Origin: Anarhynchus alexandrinus
Lineage: Eukaryota; Chordata; Aves; Charadriiformes; Charadriidae
Assembly (NCBI GenBank): GCA_008711295.1
Contig: VUYV01000213.1
Location: 1,361,644-1,425,643 of the forward strand
Direction: 5' to 3'
DNA length: 64,000 nucleotides
The notes under the pieces: model-generated
Seen by the model: the letters and a program-made list of their open reading frames with translations, nothing else
Told to the model about the DNA's origin: nothing
The model's database searches: none
Translations under genes and position numbers: made by a program
Shown: piece by piece, positions 53,901 to 64,000 of the stretch
Numbering within the stretch: position 1 is the stretch's first letter
Layout of the letters: each line of letters opens with the position of its first letter

Positions 53901-56900
53901 CTTCACCTCTTCACTAATACTGCATTTTAGTTGTCCATCAAATTGCTCTTAGTTTTGAATTCATGTACTGACTAATAATTGACTTAATGCTGTGAACAAC
54001 TTTTCCACCTCTTACTTTAAGCAGGGGTTTGCTAAAGAAAGGCGCTTTTTTATTACCAAAATCCCTCACCTTCAGTAATTCTGACTCACATTAGGGATTA
54101 CAATATAAAATTCTCAAAGTTGCAAGACTAAGCAACAAGAACAAATGATGTAAGATTTAAGGTTCCAGATATTCTCAGTACATGACATAAAACCATAAAA
54201 TTGTTTCTCATTTCCCATTGCTTGGAGAAGGAGTTGAACTGTGGCAAAAGCTCCTGTCAGCAATGGATACGCCAGCTCAAAGTATTTGCCTAGAAAACAG
54301 TTACTGGATCTGTAAAGAGGGTAACTCTCACCTTTTTAAACTGTTTTTTCTTGCAGCAGACCTGGTAGTTCTTTTAGTAATGTCTGTACTGTCAGAAATG
54401 CTAGGTTCAGAGGTTTTATTTTTCTGAACACTGGACTGCAGAATTACTCTGAAAAGAGTAGGAAAAAAGAAAGATTATATAACCTGAAAGTTTCTAGAAA
54501 AACACCGAAAAGAGGATATTACAGTTGCAGCAGAGCTAACAAGTATCAGCTGGCTTTTCACAAATCATTCTGAAAAACAAATTGTTCTGCCTGAAACACA
54601 TCCTTCCTTTATAAAATCCTTGTTATAATTATGGTAAGGCAAGTTGTTTTATTAGGAGCATAGCAGTTTGTTTTGTTGTTTGTTCATTTATATTTTTTTT
54701 GCTTTTAAAGAATGGATTAAATTAATGGTTTTGAATTTCCTGTTAGGTATTTGGAAGACAAAACGCTAACAAGTTGTATTTTAAATTACTGCAACAAAAC
54801 AAAAAAAAGAGAAAATCTGAAGTATGCAACAAAAACATACATTATTTTCCAGACTGACACAGAAAGGAATTCAGGAAAAAACCCAAGTAATTCAATTTGT
54901 GAGGATCAAAGTCTAAATCTCCAGCAATTAACCATGAGATATTCCCTTCAAATACAGCAGGCTAGGAAAATCATTGCATATGCTGGCATTTTGTGCTTAC
55001 GGGGAATTACTACACCACACTCAAAACTCAGCTTTACATGCTGGTTGTGCTCAACCGCTTCTCTGGAAGACTGTAGAGCAATATATTGACTATTTCCTAA
55101 ACAGGCAGATGAATTCTAGTATTGCTTACATCAATAACAAAAGAACTGCAGATTGTGAAATGCAAACAACTATTTTTAGCCACCAGCCAACTGGTTTGTC
55201 GGGAGACCACGTCTTCTGTATTCCTAAATACTTGTAGTAAAATTATGATACTATGGAGACAAAAAGTGACAACTGGTCAATGGAGTCCACAGATATTGAT
55301 TTAGTGCATCATTTTATACGTCTGTTCCCTAGTCATTCCATCTGTGCAAGTTTCCAACTATAAAACCATGCATCATTTTAAATATTCAGAGCTAAGAGTA
55401 AATTACTGTTTTTTTCCCCTGTTGTTATTAGACTCTAATTTTCAGTGGCTTCACTGAGTCCATCTGTGTCAGCAGATTATATTAGACTGGAAATCAAAAC
55501 CTTCATTAAGATGCATAAACTGCAGTCTAGTTGACTCATACTCTGAAGTAATTGTTTTCAAGGAATGCTAGATATGAACATAAAACATAACTTTTGGTGT
55601 AAAAGTGGACAGAAATACATGGAAAAAAAAATAAGTATTTTCATACTCACATAACATATTCACCAAAAACAGAAATGGAAAGAAAACCCTATGCTTTCAC
55701 TGTTTTATATGGGTTTGATACCAGAATTAGAATATGCATCGGAGATAACACAATTTCATCTAAAATAAATTCTTTACAGCAGTAAAACTGATCAGCAACC
55801 TTATTTACCACACACTTCTAGATTGTTTAGCAAACAGATGACTACAGAACCACAAAGTTCAGCTATTTTAAATTTCTAATTGAACAAATCTCCCTTAATA
55901 TTGCAGACTTGCAAATTCTTGTCACTTGATTTGCAGAAGTCCAAACCAAACAGTCTTCTCTTCCGCCAAGATAACATACAAGACTGTAAAGGCAAGTACT
56001 AGAAAAATGCAAAGCAAATTCTACTGTAAACACAACACATTCAAAGTTGGAGGAATTGGTTATTTGAGAGACTGAAAACAAAAAACAGATACCTTCAATA
56101 TCAAATCGTGCTTCTGTAGACAACACGAATTCTTCAAACAAAAATCTGTTTTCCTTGCATGCCCAAGGTGAAAAGGTTCAAAACCTGGAAGTTCACTTTA
56201 TAATTTCTATTGTGCTTGTAAGACTACTTGTAACAAGTTCTACCATTAAAACTTAAAATTCTCTTTTCAGTGCCACAGTTGTCATACAGCTTGAACAAAT
56301 CTGGGCTACTGCGCTTTCAACTAAGCTTTAAAAATTAGACCAGTGGTGAAAAAGGACTTTCATTGTACCTTTTATCTGTGCCACTGGCAACTTCCAGGAC
56401 AGAATGGAAAGGCACAAAGCTGGCCTAACCTCATAACATTTAGTCACTGAAATATAAGCACGACCAAATCATGGCACGTGCTGGTTTATTAGTGCTCATG
56501 CAGACAGAAAAATGGAAAAATCATGTTTTCTCCTTAAGTATACACATACAGTGTCTCTCTGTATGAAATGTATGTAATGTACATATAAAAGAAAGCAAAT
56601 TATTGGAATATGATCTAATGGTTATAATCTTTCTCTTGTAGGTGTCCGTTCTTTCCAGACACCAGAGGTTCAAAAAACAGGTCGGTATAAATGGCTTAGA
56701 CCCATATACTTATCTAATATGAACTGAAACACCATGAACTGTTAAGATATCATCTTGCACAAACACTTAAATATTCATCTTTGCAACATATCACAGGTAA
56801 GTCCTTCCTTCCCAAAGAATTTAATTTCATTTATTCAAAACAAAGAAAGAAAAGAGTTTCTAAAAGGGAAAGTGACTTATAAAAATAGTCACCATATATC

Positions 56901-59900
56901 ATTGCCCCGTAAAACCAAACCAACCACAATGCCATCCTCTTAAGACTGCTGTATCTACCACAGGGTAGGGAAAGAAGGAGCTGGCTTATGGGATCAGCTC
57001 AGAGTAGAGCTGGTAGCATGGTAGAACCTTTAACATCGTCTGCTCTTCAGTAGATATGTCATTTTTACATCTCAGCAATACACAACTTCACATGGCTACC
57101 CAAGAGTAAAGATTAATTGAAATCCCTGTGAACTAAACATTTGGTGAATGATCAGACATGTTTAAATCAGGCTAAAATTCCAGACTTCCAAGGCTGATAG
57201 CACCTCAAAGAAAACAGACGAGGTCCCATTTACACCATCTACACCATCGTCTGACCTGATGTTGGAACTAACCACCCGGGATTGCCTTTGGGCCCAACAA
57301 CTGTTAGCTTAGGAGCAGTAACAGTGCTAGCAGAGCTTTTATTAGAATGCTACTGCATGCATGTTTAAGGTAAGAGAAAAACTGTCTTTAACATATGGAA
57401 TTTTGATTTAACACAACTAGACTAGCAGCCTCACTTGACAGCAAGTTGGATAGATAGGTTTTATAATGGACATGCGATGAGGCCACAATAGAGGAAATTC
57501 TCCTGAAATCTAAGCACCAAAAAAAATCCCAAACTATAACGGAGAAGGGTAAGATCCTCAGGACACCTACCCTACTGCTGTGTAACTGTTCATCTAAAAT
57601 AGCATGTCATGCTGTACGTGACAACAACAAACTTCCAGAGACAGCAGCAGAAAGTGCATCTGATGCACACAAAGGTTTTCTAACTCAATGAAATATGATT
57701 AAAAAAAAAAAAAGAAAAAGCAGAACATTTCCTGAACACAGGCTACAGAATGCTGTAATAGCCACGCTACTAAAATAGGTAATCTATACATTGTAAGATT
57801 TTTTCATCTCCAGTTAATCTGTAATGGATGTATCACTTAGTAGTTTTGAACCTCATACACTCCTCAAACACCACACTGGTTTGTACACTACTTTCTTATT
57901 CTTATTGGCCTTTAAACAAATCAAAACCTGCTTAAATGGAACAGTGTTTGGTCAGTAGCACTGTCTTCTAAATAATTCACAACTTTTTTTTCACCATTTA
58001 ACTCAGAGCCGGGTGGGGGGACAGGTACACCACCAGGACACAAAAGCCCAAACCCCGCAACCCAAGACAAAATCCAAAAATCTTGACGTGCCAGCAAGGT
58101 AATACATCTTGGAGAGAAATCAATCCACACAACAGGCTTTTTTAAAAGAAAAATGATTACATTATCCTAAGAAGGGATGAGGGGAAGAGAGGTTACACAG
58201 GAGCATGACTTCTCTGACCTGCGATGGCCATTTTATTCTTGCCAAGGCTACCTGTTTTATAAGGTCTGTCAAATGCAATATTGGTGTCTCCTTCATCACC
58301 TCACGATTTTTAGGAAAGTAGGCCTGAGACCTCTACCACTGTTCCAAGTCATTGATAGGCAACAAGTGACTGATACTCTTCAGTCTACAGGGCTTCAGCC
58401 AACAGGACTGCCAGGCCAGCCCAGAGAAATTCATGATCCTAATTGACAATTTGGTCTCTTAAAACACCAGGGACACTAGCTGCATAATGGAGAGAATGTT
58501 AGTCTAGCTTTTAAGAAAAGCTCAAGCATTTTCTCTTCCCAGACATAAAGCACCACTGTATGATTGTCAATTCTGGATATGAGGCAGCAGCACCAGTAAC
58601 CCAATTGCCTGCATCGTGACACATTTACCAACATCAAACAGTCTTTTCTCTTTCCCTCTGGCAAGGGAGTTTTCAGACAGAACACAGAAACCGTAAGAGA
58701 AAGAAAGGATGATAGTTGAGTGAAACTGATCTTACAGTACAGGAAAACAAAGGACAGATTGTTTCATTTTTTTAACCAGTGTTTTAAGTTTAGCTTTTTA
58801 GTCTGCGTTTAGAAATCTGAAGTCTGACTTCTGGAAAACACTAAGACAAGAAATACTGCTACATTCAGTGTAAAACTTTGAAAATAAACCTCTCATTTAA
58901 AGTATGTTCTCAGACAAAGTAAACCAGCTAAAGTGATCTTTAGTTCTTTTTTTTTTTTTTTTTTTCTTCCAAAAGAATATATTAAGATGACCTCAGCTAA
59001 GGCTAACAGGACAACTAAGTTGTTCACGAGTCCCCCAGTTCTCATTCTTTACTTATTAGGTCATTTACTTTAGCAGAGAGAGTCCCATTCTTTTTAAAAG
59101 TGCGGACAAAAAGTTGCAAGGCCCAAGGTAACAAGGATAGAAACTCTTAGCCTTAATGTTCTGCCAGGAGAGAGTGCCTTTTCTTACTTAGTACTCTAGT
59201 GTAAAACTTTTTCTGACCTATTTTTCGTCTGAGGGCACCAAAGTTTCAAGCCTTCACCCAAAGTAACCATTTCGCTTTGAGGAGGGGGGTGGTGGTGGAG
59301 CAGCTCCAGGGAGACACAGTCGCAAGCAAAAAGTTCTTCTTTGGGTTTCCTGGCAGTCCTGTGTGCTCCTGAAGTTTTGTTTAGCCAAAAGGCGGAAGTT
59401 GTCGATTGATGAAAACATTGCACCTTTTAAGTGGAAGCAAGGCACAGCAATCACTACAGCCGCTCTGACAAAAGCAGAATGGAGAAAGAGTGAGAACTGT
59501 ATTCAAGGAACTAGTATGTTCTTAATGCTTTCCTGTGCTCCTGAATCCAAGTAACAGAATGGAGGGATTTAACTAGTCTCATAAAGCTCTATTAAAAAAA
59601 TAACTGAGAACGAAAGAAGATGAAACCAGACTGGCTGGGTAAACAAGGGAGCCTTGACCTGATGCTGCAACCTGCCTCATCTTCTGTTGTGTTAAAAGGA
59701 AAAAAGAAGTCCCATTTAACTGCCTCTTAATGGCATGTAACACTGTAAGATCTTAGTAAAAACAAGACCTACCGACATTTCTAACAAATTCTAATTCCTG
59801 GCATTTCACGTGAGTAAAACCATCCTTTGGGAAACTAAGCTCCTTTGCAAGTTCATGAATTTCAAAGTAAAACTGGAGCTAACATCTTCATTTGCAATAC

Positions 59901-62900
59901 GCAAAGGATAGGATCATATTTTAAAGCAGTACTTTTTCCTTTTTACAAATATAGTTTTGCTTATACAGTTTTGCTTATTTGCAGGAGCATGCAGAGAAGA
60001 AAGGCTTCAAAATCATAAATTATCCTAATTATAAAAGCTTTGCAGCTTTTTGTATTGCAAGCCAGCCATAAAAATCACTCAATTATTCCAAATAATATAT
60101 ACAAAAATACAACAAAGCCAGAGCAGTGAAATTTACTCTTGCAACAAAGCCAGTAAGAAACATGATATGAAAACATGCATTTATGAGACATACTAGACAG
60201 AAAGCGTGAGCTATTGTAGAGAAATGGAATGGGACACTTACACAGTGGCTCTCTCTCAGGGGGTCCTGATGGTTACTATGTTCTTAAACCATCTAGACAG
60301 AATAGCAGGCTGGGCAGAAGGGAGCCACATACAATCCACCAGATGACAATGCTACACAGTGTAGACACCAGCATAGCTAGGAGCCATCTAAAAAAGGGGT
60401 TGGAGGGGGAGGAAAAGATGAACAAAAATTCAAAAGCAAAAGCTATCGGTGCATTTTAGCTTGTTTCAAGTTCTTCAAAAGCACATTGCTCTATAACCTT
60501 TGCCAGGCATTTTGTTACTTTCTATGACTGTAACAATCCATGCAACCACAAATTGCCACATGTAGTATCCACACGTTGCTGGAATCAAAGCAAACTTGCT
60601 GAAATCCTCGCTATAGTCACCTATTCCAAAGAAAGTCTGTATCACTCTTTTGAAAATAAGCGCATGCTGGAGCAGTACATCTCTGACCACTTGCTGCCGT
60701 CTCTTATGCAGTTTGATCGCCCTGTATTCATACATCCTACTTGACAATCATATATTTTAATACTAAAACAGTACATCAGAGCCAGATCAGTTTGTAGGAA
60801 CAAAAAATTTGTGTAAGCACCCAGATGATGGGGTATACTACCTTCCTGTGATCGAAGTAGTAAAAGCTAATTTGTAATCCTTTGCCAAAGGTGCAGAACA
60901 TTGCTAATTAGAACACGTACAAGGTATCCATTCATCAAAGCATACAGAGTTTATACAACCAACTTCAACAAACATTAACAAACTTTATACACAAACCCCT
61001 TGCGACTTAAACATAAGCAATGCCTCTAGCTCTCAAAGACTGTAATTGTCCCAGCTTCTGGTGCTCTTATTTTGCTTTTTTTTTTCTTTCCTGTGAAATA
61101 AAACTACATAGAGGATTTAGAAGCTTCATTCTGTTTGCTCAGATAAAATTAATCAATTTCACTGTAAGATTAATTATTTTTAACAGTCTGAACTAAAAGG
61201 GAAAAAGACTGACACCTCTTCCAGTAAGGAAGACTTCTGAGTCAGGTAGGGCAGCTAAATATTCCTAGCAGTATTTTGGTTTAACAATGGCAACACAAAG
61301 AACGTTAACAGTTATACATTAATTTTTCACCAAATTATTTCAGTACAAGCTCCAAACCATACAAATAACTCAGGGGAAGAGGAGGAGGGAAATTCCAACT
61401 TCCTGTGCCACAAGGCACACTATAAAAAAAACCTATAAGCTCTACATCAATTATTTTAACGCTACAGAAGTACAAGCTAACTAGTTTTAATTGCAGCTGT
61501 CATGTTGCAGAATGCTTCATGAATGGAGTGACATTGTAATAGTTGATAAGCTTTCTGCATATTAATAGAATGGCTCTGACTAGATTATTGTACAGTCTAC
61601 ATTCATTCTATGGAACATAAAATAAACAACATCTTTCACAACCTTTATTATATGACTTAAAGTACCTTTTATGAAAAAAATATTATGAAGTCGAAACTAA
61701 GGCACTATGTGTCTTAGAAATTAACGTGCAAGGTAGCTGTTTTTAACTGTCCTATTTGAGGTAACTGAGGTGATGTGTTTTGCCTTTTTTTTTTTTAATT
61801 TCAATTGTGTACAGGCTTTGTTCTGAACCTGTTGTTTCTTATATGATTGCCTGAGCACGAACAAAAGAGAATCTTTTAAAACAAAAGCAGAATTCATACA
61901 TAGCAATGTGTGACAGTTTCCAAAGACATATTCCTTTACCTTCAGCACATTCTTACTACATACCTCTCACTTTTTCAAAAAGTCTGATGACACTGTTTGG
62001 TCTTAAAAAAAGAAAAAGAAGGAAAAAAAAAAGGCCAACAGCTAGCAGCAGCATCCCCTACAGGACTACAGCACAACAAAAGACAAGTTGCCTTTGGTCT
62101 GTGACTCTGGTGCTGTGTTATTTGCAAAAATCTGACAGCCAGGGGTCACCATTTCTTTCCTAGCAATCAAATGAGATCCAGCTATGTCTTGCAAGTCTTG
62201 CATCCTCTTGCAGTTTATTTAAGGGCCGATAGAAAGTTTTTGTACAGGCTACAACAGATGCAACAGTGACTATGAACTCTCTTTTACAGGTGGTGTTTCA
62301 GTAGTTGTCTAAAATAAAAGAGACTAGTGTACCAGGCTCCCTGAAAGAAATGCACTCCTTTTCAATTTATTTACTGAAATAGTGCTACTCCCTGCCTTTC
62401 AGATCTAACAGCCATTATCCGAAGGCCCAGAGGATTTTGGGAAAGTTCCTCTCCAAGGAAGAGGAAATGAAAGGAAGCTAAAGATTCTTCTTTCAACTCT
62501 TCTTAGGTAGCTGACTTTACTTCAAAAAACAGCGTGTGCCTTATTTCAGCCAACCAAACACCACCACATGGAGTCATACTCTTCCATTTTTTATACTACC
62601 ACAGGAAACACAAGGGAACATTTGTGATTAAACTAAAAGTAAAGCATTCAGAAATACTACGGGAGCTTGTAAAGCGCAGATTCTAGTAAGAATCAAAAAC
62701 AATGAAGAAAACCAGAAAATGAGTAATGCAGATCTTTAACCAAGTTATCCTGCCTCTTTAGCACTCACCAAGCCTTCAGAGAAACAGTGAATCTCACGCT
62801 TGTTTTAAATGAGTAAAAGCAGCCTTGGCAACAAACTTTTTGGGGCAAACGGAAGTATGCTTAAAGAAGAGGATAAAAGTATTTCTTGCATTTGTACATT

Positions 62901-63917
62901 CAGAAACTGACTCACGTTAGCGGAGATGCTGTTGGAGCTTTTGCCTGCCTTCTACTTTTCAGAGCACGAAGCTTATCACCTTGTGTTATGCAGTTTGTTT
63001 CATCTTCATCACTGTACTGTATAAGTGGAGGTGTAGAACAGATAAACCAAGATTAAAATATAGACACTTAGACATTTAAGAATGAACCTCATCTTAAAGT
63101 TGAAATTATCCCAACAGGAAAGTTTGTTAGCATGAAATCAAAGGAAAATCACTTGTATAAATACAATGCTGTTCTTTCCAGTTTCCTGCTATTAAATCTG
63201 TAAACTATTAAGAGGTGTCATGAATTACATGTGTCAGAATGTTGTCTACCTTTAAACAGTGGAAACACATTATCAAGTCTTTGCTTAGGTACAGTACAGT
63301 TTTCACTCAAGTAGAGCACTTCCCTCCTTCACTTGCCTTTTTAAAACAGCAGTACCGTTTTTTTCAAAAGGCAGCATCAAAAGGCATTATAGAAGTTGCT
63401 GTTACTTAGAACCTAAAAAGAGCAAAATACCTTTCATCCCTTCCTTTTAAAAATACACAATGAAGTAATAGACAATCCAAACCAAAATCACAGTGGTTTT
63501 GATTGCAAATTGTGACTACTTTTTTTGTTATAATATCTGCCTAATAAGTATGATAAGGATGCTCCCACTTCACCTGTGTACTGCACTTAATTTTTCATAC
63601 TTGCTGTCTGTAACTGCCCCCCCATATCCCTTGATACAAAAAGGGCAAACAGGAAAAGAATCTGATTAACATAGTTTTACTGTACCCACAGGTTTGTTCA
63701 GAACCTGAGAGATTCTCAACAGTATTTACAACTTTTACAAGAGCACAATGTTCAGATGGTTACCAGTTCAATGTCCTTTCGGATGGTTCTCCTGTTTCTC
63801 GTGTCATTAATTGAAATATCATCTACTCCTGACAGGATTCTTGTTACAGCAATTTTACGGTTTCCTTTCAACTTTGCACGGAAAATATCTCCTTCTGTCC
63901 AAAGTTCTGCCTGTTTG
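50922..63917 (-). CDS. CDC14B: CDC14B dual-specificity phosphatase, C-terminal 136 residues (5' part outside window)
   Basis: Four coding exons on the minus strand: 63917-63764, 63016-62916, 54448-54332 and 50961-50922. The phases agree at every junction (1 nt plus 51 codons, 101 nt, 117 nt, 40 nt including TAA). The protein reads [18 protein letters not shown], then [58 protein letters not shown] and a terminal [10 protein letters not shown]. These match the end of the CDC14 phosphatase domain and the CDC14B-type tail; CDC14A has a different tail. The catalytic Cys-x5-Arg loop lies in upstream exons beyond 64000. CDC14B acts on Cdk-phosphorylated Ser-Pro sites in the nucleus and on microtubules. 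The gene is tail-to-tail with HABP4, as in human, but the two are separated by more than 10 kb and two CR1 insertions. Confidence 0.93.
50962..54331 (-). other. CDC14B last intron
   Basis: GT/AG intron of about 3.4 kb, AT-rich. It contains a candidate alternative exon at 51203-51268. Nothing else is recognised. Confidence 0.8.
51203..51268 (-). other. CDC14B: Candidate 66-nt alternative exon of CDC14B
   Basis: A pyrimidine-rich tract ending CTACAG precedes 66 open nucleotides, and ATG|GTACTT can serve as a weak donor. Inclusion keeps the frame from exon 54332-54448 into the terminal exon. It would add a basic segment ([20 protein letters not shown]). It is not counted in the main coding sequence. 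Confidence 0.35.
54332..54448 (-). CDS. CDC14B: CDC14B exon, Ser/Thr-rich basic tail
   Basis: The acceptor TCTTTTCAG precedes AGTAATTCTG. The exon encodes [20 protein letters not shown] and [18 protein letters not shown], matching the human CDC14B tail. The donor is AAAAAG|GTGAGA. Confidence 0.95.
54449..62915 (-). other. CDC14B intron
   Basis: GT/AG intron of about 8.5 kb, AT-rich, with a 19-T run at 58947-58965. No coding exon was recognised, and the phase across it (2 nt plus 1 nt) is already complete. Confidence 0.8.
62916..63016 (-). CDS. CDC14B: CDC14B exon with [12 protein letters not shown] motif
   Basis: The acceptor ACTTATACAG precedes TACAGTGATG. The exon encodes [20 protein letters not shown] and [13 protein letters not shown], a conserved CDC14A/B segment. 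The donor is CTAAC|GTGAGT. Read-through would give TGA at once, so splicing here is required for the full tail. Confidence 0.95.
63017..63763 (-). other. CDC14B intron
   Basis: GT/AG intron of 747 bp with phase-0 boundaries. No other feature is seen. Confidence 0.85.
63764..63917 (-). CDS. CDC14B: CDC14B exon, end of phosphatase domain
   Basis: The acceptor TTATGATAG precedes CAAACAGGCAG. The exon encodes [18 protein letters not shown] and [20 protein letters not shown] and ends at donor GAACTG|GTAACC. The first base completes a split codon whose other two bases lie outside the window. Confidence 0.92.
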
Positions 63918-64000
63918 CTATCATAACATGGAAAAAAAAAGCCCCAAACACAACAAATTAACACCACATTATTAAGTGTACAATAAAAGAAGGAGAAAAA
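63918..64000 (-). other. CDC14B upstream intron, cut by window end
   Basis: Contains the acceptor of the 63764-63917 exon. The rest of the intron and the upstream exons lie outside the window. Confidence 0.8.

Overview
This is nuclear DNA of a sauropsid vertebrate, most likely a bird. It has short coding exons with GT/AG introns, two CpG-rich promoters, AT-rich non-coding sequence, and three chicken-repeat-1 (CR1) LINE copies with the typical 3' ATTCTATG-type termini. The gene order is ZNF367 (minus), HABP4 (plus), CDC14B (minus). This matches the order on human 9q22, a segment usually carried on the avian Z chromosome. The Z assignment is inferred from synteny, and the species cannot be named from the sequence.

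Layout. Positions 1-5146 hold the whole coding part of ZNF367 on the minus strand: five exons, 325 codons, ending at a stop at 922. Its CpG-island promoter follows at about 5147-5990 and carries E2F-like sites and CCAAT boxes. Positions 6621-12000 are intergenic with no gene recognised. A second CpG island at about 12200-13950 holds the HABP4 promoter, with five co-oriented inverted CCAAT boxes, an AT-rich palindrome and a 15-bp minisatellite. HABP4 runs from 13068 to a stop at 34942 on the plus strand: eight coding exons, 392 codons, every splice junction in phase. Its first intron is about 10 kb and contains a short CR1 fragment. Downstream lie two larger CR1 copies at about 36.3-40.2 kb and 41.9-44.0 kb, then an unclassified block at about 44-47.7 kb. 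The rest is the 3' part of CDC14B on the minus strand: four coding exons, with a terminal stop at 50922-50924. The gene continues upstream beyond position 64000.

The three genes are neighbours and not an operon. ZNF367 is a C2H2 zinc-finger transcription factor, and its promoter elements suggest S-phase control. HABP4 is an RNA- and ribosome-binding protein of the SERBP1/Stm1 family. CDC14B is a dual-specificity phosphatase; only its regulatory C-terminal tail is in this window. No previously undescribed system is evident. The most checkable novelties are a possible 66-bp in-frame alternative exon in CDC14B, a CAGCAG tandem acceptor at its last exon, a (TG)n 3' splice site in HABP4, the CCAAT array plus minisatellite in the HABP4 promoter, and a CR1 copy whose reverse-transcriptase catalytic motif is broken.
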